This document shows, piece after piece, positions 1 through 5,423 of a stretch of 5,423 bases of DNA. Where the stretch lies: the NCBI GenBank assembly GCA_030054235.1, contig JASGCG010000130.1, positions 1 through 5,423 on the forward strand, given 5' to 3'. The first letter of the stretch is position 1; every line of letters begins with the position of its first letter. Source of the DNA: Bacteroidia bacterium. Lineage in GTDB: Bacteria; Planctomycetota; Phycisphaerae; Phycisphaerales; SM1A02. The notes beneath the pieces are model-generated. The model saw only the letters and a list, made by a program, of their open reading frames with translations. It was not told the DNA's origin and did no database searches. A program made the translations under genes and the position numbers.

Positions 1-43
1 CCATCGGCGCCTCGCTGCACAGAAGACTTGACGATCGCTCAGG

Positions 44-1960
<1,917 letters not shown>

Positions 1961-1967
1961 GCTCTGT

Positions 1968-1972
1968 CTCCT
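1968..1972 (-). promoter_or_regulatory. Shine-Dalgarno that sets the S8 protease start
   Basis: The minus strand reads AGGAG here, seven bases before the ATG at 1960. It is the only clear Shine-Dalgarno in front of any of the three genes. It selects this ATG over the in-frame ATG at 2017, which has no comparable site and would put charged residues ahead of the signal peptide. Confidence 0.85.
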
Positions 1973-2021
1973 GTTGGAATGAGGTCGTGCCTGTCGCGCG
2001 CACCGCTCGGCGATCAACGAG

Positions 2022-2051
2022 ATGCTAAATCCGCCTTCCGGGCGATGTCAC
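2022..2051 (-). promoter_or_regulatory. Candidate sigma-70-type promoter for the S8 protease gene
   Basis: On the minus strand a GTGACA box (2046-2051, five of six matches to TTGACA) is followed after 18 bases by TAGCAT (2022-2027, four of six matches to TATAAT). Transcription would begin near 2015, giving a leader of about 55 bases and lying below the alternative ATG at 2017. It sits in the 126-bp gap after the acylase stop. The protease could therefore be transcribed alone, although read-through from the acylase gene is also possible because I see no strong terminator between them. This is inference from consensus matching only. Confidence 0.45.
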
Positions 2052-2086
2052 GAAGAAACGGGGTGCCAACGGGGAATTCCTGCCGA

Positions 2087-4594
2087 TCAGGGCACCGGCT
2101 CAAGCACCATGCTGCGCGCCACCCGGCCAGGCAACAGCGGTGTGGGGACCCCATCTCGCCACGAAGCATGCAGGCTGCGATAGTGCGGCGAGCGCGGGTC
2201 ACCCGACTGGCCACCCGGTGTCTGAAGGATCCCCTGCGGCTCACTCCCGGGGCTCACGATGTATCGCGCGCTCGCTGCGGCTCGCGGCGTCTGCACACGC
2301 ACCGCCCGGCCGTGACCGGGCTGTGGTCCATCGTCAAGCGTGACCGTCGCCTTCATGAAGGGCGGCACGGCATCCGCGACCGGGCTTGCGAATCGGGCAC
2401 GATTGCGTTGGCCCCACGGCTCGATGCCGGGCTCCTTGGCCGCAGCTTCCGCGAGAGCCGCGCGAAGGAACTCGTTCCAGTCTGCGTACCCCGAGGGGAG
2501 CCAGTTCGCCGGCTTCGTCTCGAGCACGCGCAGCCACGGTTCGTCGTGGACGGCACGAATCTCCAGCCCCGGCAGCGGCCGACCGGCCTTCGTGCGCATC
2601 CACGCCACGAGCACGGCCGCGAAACGACGCTCGATCGCGCGCTGGAAGGCAGACAGGAGCGCCACGGCGCGCTGGTCCGCGTCGGCACGGCCGTTCCAGG
2701 CAGCGATCGCCTCACGTTGGGCTTGCAGCGAAGCGTCGGTTGCGCCATCAAGAGCCTTGAGCGCCAGTGCACGGTACGGCTCGAGTCCGGTCAGTTCCGT
2801 ATCGAGCTGCATCTGCAGCATGCGCGATTCATCCAACGGCTCGTCATCGGCCAGCAGCGCATGGATTCGATGCGCTCGCTCCGGATGCGCCCAATAGTGG
2901 CCGAGCACGGCACACTGCTCGATCGGAACGGTGCGGTGGTTCGCCGTAACGATCACGCCTGATGGCGGATCGATGGACCGGGGGCGCAGCGACGGATCGA
3001 TCGGCCCCTGCCAGGGTTCACCATCGATCGAGGGGCGCCATGGACGACGCGGATCGTGGCCGCGCCGATCGGGGATCCAGCCCGTGACGACCCACGCGAT
3101 GCTCCCTGCCTGGTCGGCGAGCATCGCATTCTGGCTCGGGCCGTACCAGCGCGACAGCAGCTCCACCGCCTCGCGGACGGTCTTCACCATGGCCATGTCG
3201 AGGATCTCGAAGTTGATCGCGTCGGGTCGTGCGCCGATCCAGAGCGTGACGAAGGGGCGCGTGGTGCCATCGGCGCACCTCATGTCGCCGGTCACCGTGC
3301 CCCAGCGCGTGGTGCGCTGCAGGATGCGCTCGGGATCCTTGCCGCGCACGAGCACGGTGTGCTCCACCGTGCCGAAGGCCTCGCTGCCACCGCCCGAGAG
3401 TAGGTAGCGATTCGGGTCCTTCGGGTCGACATCGATCAGCGCGATGTCCTCGAAGTCGCCGGTCGTGTTGGTGAAACCGACCGCGACATGGCCATTGCCG
3501 CCGATCACGATGCCGGGCACACCCGGAATCGACAGACCAGTCCATTCGACACCAGGCCACTCGAGCCGGCACCGGTACCACAGGATCGGCGCCGTGATCA
3601 TCAGGTGGGGATCGTTGGCGAGGATCGCGCGGCCATCCTTCGTGCGACTTCCGGCGACGACCCATCCGTTGCTGCCCGCCATCGCCGCACGCTCGTCCCA
3701 GAGCTCTGCGAGCGCATCGGTCCATCCATGCATGGAGACAGGCGTGCTCGGAGTCCCCGTCGGCTGGCGCTTGGACTTCTTCCCTCCTTCCTTCCTGGGT
3801 GTTGCCTGGTTGGGCGAATCTTGCTTCACAGCTTTCGCCGCCGGCTCGACGGCTGCACGATCGATGCTCCGCAGGTCGATCACGTCGACGCCCGGGATCA
3901 CGGGCAGGACCGGCGGCGCCGTCTCGGACAGCACGGGGCAATCCATGCGCGAGAGCGGCGAGCCGATGAACTCGCACACGGGCGCTGGCAGCCGTTCGAG
4001 CGCTTCGGCGTAGATCGCGTCGGCGCGACCGGTGCGCGCCAGCGCATGGAACATCGAGAGATAGACGAGCGCACAATCCTCGGCCTTCCACGGTGCGGGC
4101 GTGATGCCCAGCAGCATGTGCTCGAGCGGCAAGGCGGGAAGCGCATCGATGCCTGCGTTCACGCCCTGCACGTAGGCCTCGAGGATCGCACGCTTGCGGG
4201 GATCGAGCCGGTCGACGCACGCGCGCGCGGTGTCGCGACCACGGAGCGCGCGCCGCTCGAGGTCCGCAGGCACGGCCTTCTCGCCGAGCAGCTCCGCGGT
4301 CTCGCCGGCGGCGAATCGACGCATCATGTCCATCTGGGCGAATCGATCGGTGGCGTGGGCGAACCCGAGCGCGCGCGCGGCATCGGTCTCGGTCGCCGCT
4401 GCGATCGTTGGGACATCGACCCCATCGAAGGTGATCGTGACGGGCTTGGAAAGCCCGGGCACGCTCGGTGCGGGGCGCGCCGTGGCACCGGCAGGCCCTT
4501 CGGTCGCTGCGGCTGCCGGCGCTGGCACTGCAGCGGGGCCGTCGATCGGTTGCGCCAGGAACACGAGCACGGCAGCGACGGCAAGGATCGGCAT
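2087..4594 (-). CDS. Exported penicillin-acylase-family Ntn-hydrolase (N-terminal serine amidohydrolase)
   Basis: Precursor of 835 residues, within the 700-850 range usual for the family. Members cut amide-linked acyl groups (beta-lactam side chains, acyl-homoserine lactones, other N-acyl compounds) after splitting themselves into alpha and beta chains. Residues 1-18 are hydrophobic and look like an export signal, but with no basic residue in front; an Ala/Pro-rich linker follows to about 48. The alpha part has the family pattern ALGFAHATDRFAQMDMMRRFAAGETAELLG (first 20: 75-94) and ends near 240. A Lys/Arg-rich spacer (about 250-289) precedes the cleavage site G307/S308, with SNGWVV and NDPHL. 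Counting Ser308 as B1, His330 falls at B23, and Asp380 and Asp383 fall at B73 and B76, the calcium-ligand positions of E. coli penicillin G acylase. Asn552 (TANHR) and Arg576 fit its oxyanion Asn B241 and Arg B263. The closing GGQSGDPRSPHY motif is at 794-805. The start is fixed: an in-frame TAG lies at 4604-4606 and there is no other upstream start. Substrate is unknown. Confidence 0.95.
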   Translation of the reverse strand: MPILAVAAVLVFLAQPIDGPAAVPAPAAAATEGPAGATARPAPSVPGLSKPVTITFDGVDVPTIAAATETDAARALGFAHATDRFAQMDMMRRFAAGETAELLGEKAVPADLERRALRGRDTARACVDRLDPRKRAILEAYVQGVNAGIDALPALPLEHMLLGITPAPWKAEDCALVYLSMFHALARTGRADAIYAEALERLPAPVCEFIGSPLSRMDCPVLSETAPPVLPVIPGVDVIDLRSIDRAAVEPAAKAVKQDSPNQATPRKEGGKKSKRQPTGTPSTPVSMHGWTDALAELWDERAAMAGSNGWVVAGSRTKDGRAILANDPHLMITAPILWYRCRLEWPGVEWTGLSIPGVPGIVIGGNGHVAVGFTNTTGDFEDIALIDVDPKDPNRYLLSGGGSEAFGTVEHTVLVRGKDPERILQRTTRWGTVTGDMRCADGTTRPFVTLWIGARPDAINFEILDMAMVKTVREAVELLSRWYGPSQNAMLADQAGSIAWVVTGWIPDRRGHDPRRPWRPSIDGEPWQGPIDPSLRPRSIDPPSGVIVTANHRTVPIEQCAVLGHYWAHPERAHRIHALLADDEPLDESRMLQMQLDTELTGLEPYRALALKALDGATDASLQAQREAIAAWNGRADADQRAVALLSAFQRAIERRFAAVLVAWMRTKAGRPLPGLEIRAVHDEPWLRVLETKPANWLPSGYADWNEFLRAALAEAAAKEPGIEPWGQRNRARFASPVADAVPPFMKATVTLDDGPQPGHGRAVRVQTPRAAASARYIVSPGSEPQGILQTPGGQSGDPRSPHYRSLHASWRDGVPTPLLPGRVARSMVLEPVP
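3728..3847 (-). other. Basic low-complexity spacer between acylase alpha and beta chains
   Basis: Residues about 250-289 of the acylase are hydrophilic and low in complexity, rich in Lys, Arg, Pro, Ala and Thr (Lys254, Lys257, Arg267, Lys268, Lys272, Lys273, Lys275, Arg276), with no recognisable fold. The segment lies just before the autocleavage site at Ser308, where family members carry a spacer peptide that is removed or left attached to the alpha chain. On the coding strand, 3776-3796 is an unbroken run of 21 purines that includes AGGAGGG and an AGG arginine codon. Confidence 0.7.
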
Positions 4595-4600
4595 CGGTGC

Positions 4601-4606
4601 AGGCTA
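4601..4606 (-). promoter_or_regulatory. Candidate leaderless -10 box (TAGCCT) of the acylase gene
   Basis: The minus strand reads TAGCCT at -12 to -7 from the acylase ATG, matching the TANNNT form of a -10 element at the distance expected if transcription starts on the A of the ATG. No Shine-Dalgarno is visible in the bases between the in-frame TAG and the start, which agrees with a leaderless message. A partial -35 candidate, TTCGTG, lies 17 bases further upstream (4624-4629). The inference rests on position and on the matching box of the divergent gene. Confidence 0.4.
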
Positions 4607-4610
4607 GCCG

Positions 4611-4620
4611 CGACCGGTCG
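4611..4620. promoter_or_regulatory. 10-bp perfect palindrome, possible operator
   Basis: CGACCGGTCG is its own reverse complement. It lies at -17 to -26 from the acylase ATG, within the putative promoter spacer, where a bound repressor would block transcription. A second, 8-bp palindrome, GCCGCGGC at 4653-4660, sits at -20 to -27 from the kinase ATG. Short GC palindromes are common by chance in DNA of this composition, so a regulatory role is only a possibility. Confidence 0.25.
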
Positions 4621-4667
4621 TCACACGAACGGTGATCTCGAACCGCGGACCTGCCGCGGCATGGCGG

Positions 4668-4673
4668 TAGCCT
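4668..4673 (+). promoter_or_regulatory. Candidate leaderless -10 box (TAGCCT) of the sugar kinase gene
   Basis: TAGCCT lies at -12 to -7 from the kinase ATG, the same sequence and spacing as in front of the acylase gene, and is followed by G in both. TAG is in frame with the kinase, so translation cannot begin further upstream. There is no convincing Shine-Dalgarno between it and the ATG. A matching -35 box is not evident (the bases at the expected place read GCGGAC), which keeps the call uncertain. Confidence 0.4.
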
Positions 4674-4679
4674 GACGCA

Positions 4680-5423
4680 ATGAGCACCACGCTCCACGTC
4701 ATCGGCTCGTTGATGATCGATCGCGTGCTGCGCGTGCCGGCGCTTCCAGCACCGGGCGAGACCGTCATGGCCCGCTCGGCAGCGGTGCATCCGGGCGGCA
4801 AGGGCGCGAACCAAGCTGTGGCTGCGGCCCGGTGCGGCGCGCGGGTGCGCATGCTCGGTCGTACGGGCAGCGACGGTGCGTTCATCGTGCGTGAACTTGC
4901 AGCCGCCGGCGTGGACACCGCATGCGTCATGACGAGCGATGCGATGTCAGGCTTCGCTGCGGTCATGGTCGCCGACGATGGCATGAACTCGATCGTCATC
5001 GCACCCGAGGCGAACGGCCGGATCGGCGATGCCGACATCGATGCCTTCCTCACGGGCGCCGCACCCGGCGACCTGCTGCTCATGCAGAACGAGTGCAGTG
5101 GGCTCGGGCATGCCATGACCGCAGCGCGTGCACGCGGCATGGGCATCTGGCTGAACGCCGCACCGATGGGCGATGCGGTGCGATCGATCGACCTCGGTGC
5201 GCTGTCGTGCCTGCTCGTGAATGAGCACGAGCTCGCTGCACTCACTGGCATCGGCGAGCCGCAGTCCGCGCTGCATCAGCTTGCGCACGCGTGGCCGAAG
5301 CTCGACCTCGTGGTCACGCTCGGCGCAGAAGGATGGATCGCGCGCGTGGACGGTGCAATCGCGCGCGGGAGCGCGATCGCGGTCAAGGCCATCGATACGG
5401 TCGGCTGCGGCGATGCGTTCGTG
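4680..5423 (+). CDS. PfkB-family sugar kinase, ribokinase-like (3' end beyond the window)
   Basis: First 248 residues of a cytoplasmic kinase expected to total about 300; it would transfer the ATP gamma-phosphate to a sugar or nucleoside hydroxyl. Visible landmarks, in order, are the N-terminal strand HVIGSLMID (6-14), PGETV (25-29), PfkB signature 1 with GGKGANQAVAAA (39-50), GRTGSDG (60-66), Glu138 in QNEC (equivalent to E. coli RbsK Glu143), LNAAP (158-162), the NEHE motif (181-184), the ATP-side TLGAEG (213-218), and signature 2, DTVGCGDAF (239-247), whose Asp245 is the predicted catalytic base. The window ends two bases-triplets into the helix after it, so the final lid and adenine-binding part is unseen. 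The RbsK ribose contact Asp16 is kept as Asp14, but Asn14 is replaced by Met12, so ribose is not assured as substrate. The start is fixed by an in-frame TAG at 4668-4670. It is transcribed away from the acylase gene across an 85-bp gap. Confidence 0.95.
   Translation, partial: MSTTLHVIGSLMIDRVLRVPALPAPGETVMARSAAVHPGGKGANQAVAAARCGARVRMLGRTGSDGAFIVRELAAAGVDTACVMTSDAMSGFAAVMVADDGMNSIVIAPEANGRIGDADIDAFLTGAAPGDLLLMQNECSGLGHAMTAARARGMGIWLNAAPMGDAVRSIDLGALSCLLVNEHELAALTGIGEPQSALHQLAHAWPKLDLVVTLGAEGWIARVDGAIARGSAIAVKAIDTVGCGDAFV

Noticed and set aside
1..43. Search for a terminator or small gene downstream of the protease stop.
   Set aside because: Only a GGCGCC palindrome and no stem followed by a T run; too little sequence before the window edge to say more.
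2030..2047. Possible terminator hairpin (CGCC-CGGAA-GGCG followed by GATTT on the minus strand) between acylase and protease genes.
   Set aside because: The stem is only four pairs and the T run is three bases long; it also overlaps the spacer of the candidate protease promoter. Not enough to call termination.
4621..4635. TCAC-N7-GTGA inverted pair considered as a CRP-type site.
   Set aside because: The CRP consensus has the opposite arm order (TGTGA-N6-TCACA), so the resemblance is superficial.
4661..4675. A four-codon frame (ATG GCG GTA GCC TGA) just before the kinase, considered as a leader peptide.
   Set aside because: Too short, with no Shine-Dalgarno and no attenuator-like hairpin; most likely chance.
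3018..4814. A 598-codon minus-strand open frame overlapping the acylase gene and reaching into the kinase gene.
   Set aside because: Its translation is almost wholly Arg/Ala/Gly/His with no family resemblance, while the frame at 2087-4594 carries the complete acylase motif set.

Overview
This window comes from a high-GC bacterium. It holds three protein genes packed tightly together, with no RNA genes, insertion sequences, CRISPR arrays or phage genes visible. The third gene runs off the right edge. GC at the third codon position is high throughout, which creates long but meaningless antisense reading frames. The exported protease with beta-sandwich tail domains, the exported Ntn-hydrolase and the short gaps would suit a free-living, heterotrophic Gram-negative. 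Planctomycetota of the Phycisphaerae type is my best guess, but it rests on general resemblance only and is weak.

Layout. Positions 1-43 are downstream of the first gene; I see no convincing terminator or gene there. Positions 44-1960 (minus strand) encode a secreted subtilisin-family (S8) serine protease: signal peptide, I9-like propeptide, complete Asp/His/Asn/Ser catalytic domain, a Gly-rich hinge, an Ig/PKD-like domain and a fibronectin type III-like domain. It has a good Shine-Dalgarno and a plausible promoter of its own in the 126-bp gap at 1961-2086. Positions 2087-4594 (minus strand) encode an 835-residue penicillin-acylase-family Ntn-hydrolase with an export signal, a recognisable autoprocessing nucleophile (Ser308), and a long basic spacer before it. 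Positions 4595-4679 are an 85-bp divergent intergenic region. From 4680 to the right edge (plus strand) runs a PfkB-family sugar kinase most like ribokinase, cut off just after its catalytic motif.

How the genes relate. The protease and acylase lie on the same strand, and both products should leave the cytoplasm: one would cut proteins, the other amide-linked acyl compounds. That fits a nutrient-scavenging or surface-processing role, but nothing proves a shared pathway. The kinase is cytoplasmic and divergently transcribed, and may have no functional link.

The most unusual feature is the divergent control region. Both genes have the same heptamer TAGCCTG at exactly -12 to -6 from their ATG, in each case an in-frame TAG. 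Neither has a Shine-Dalgarno. This is what two face-away leaderless promoters would look like. I did not find evidence of a wholly new system; the genes themselves belong to well-known families.
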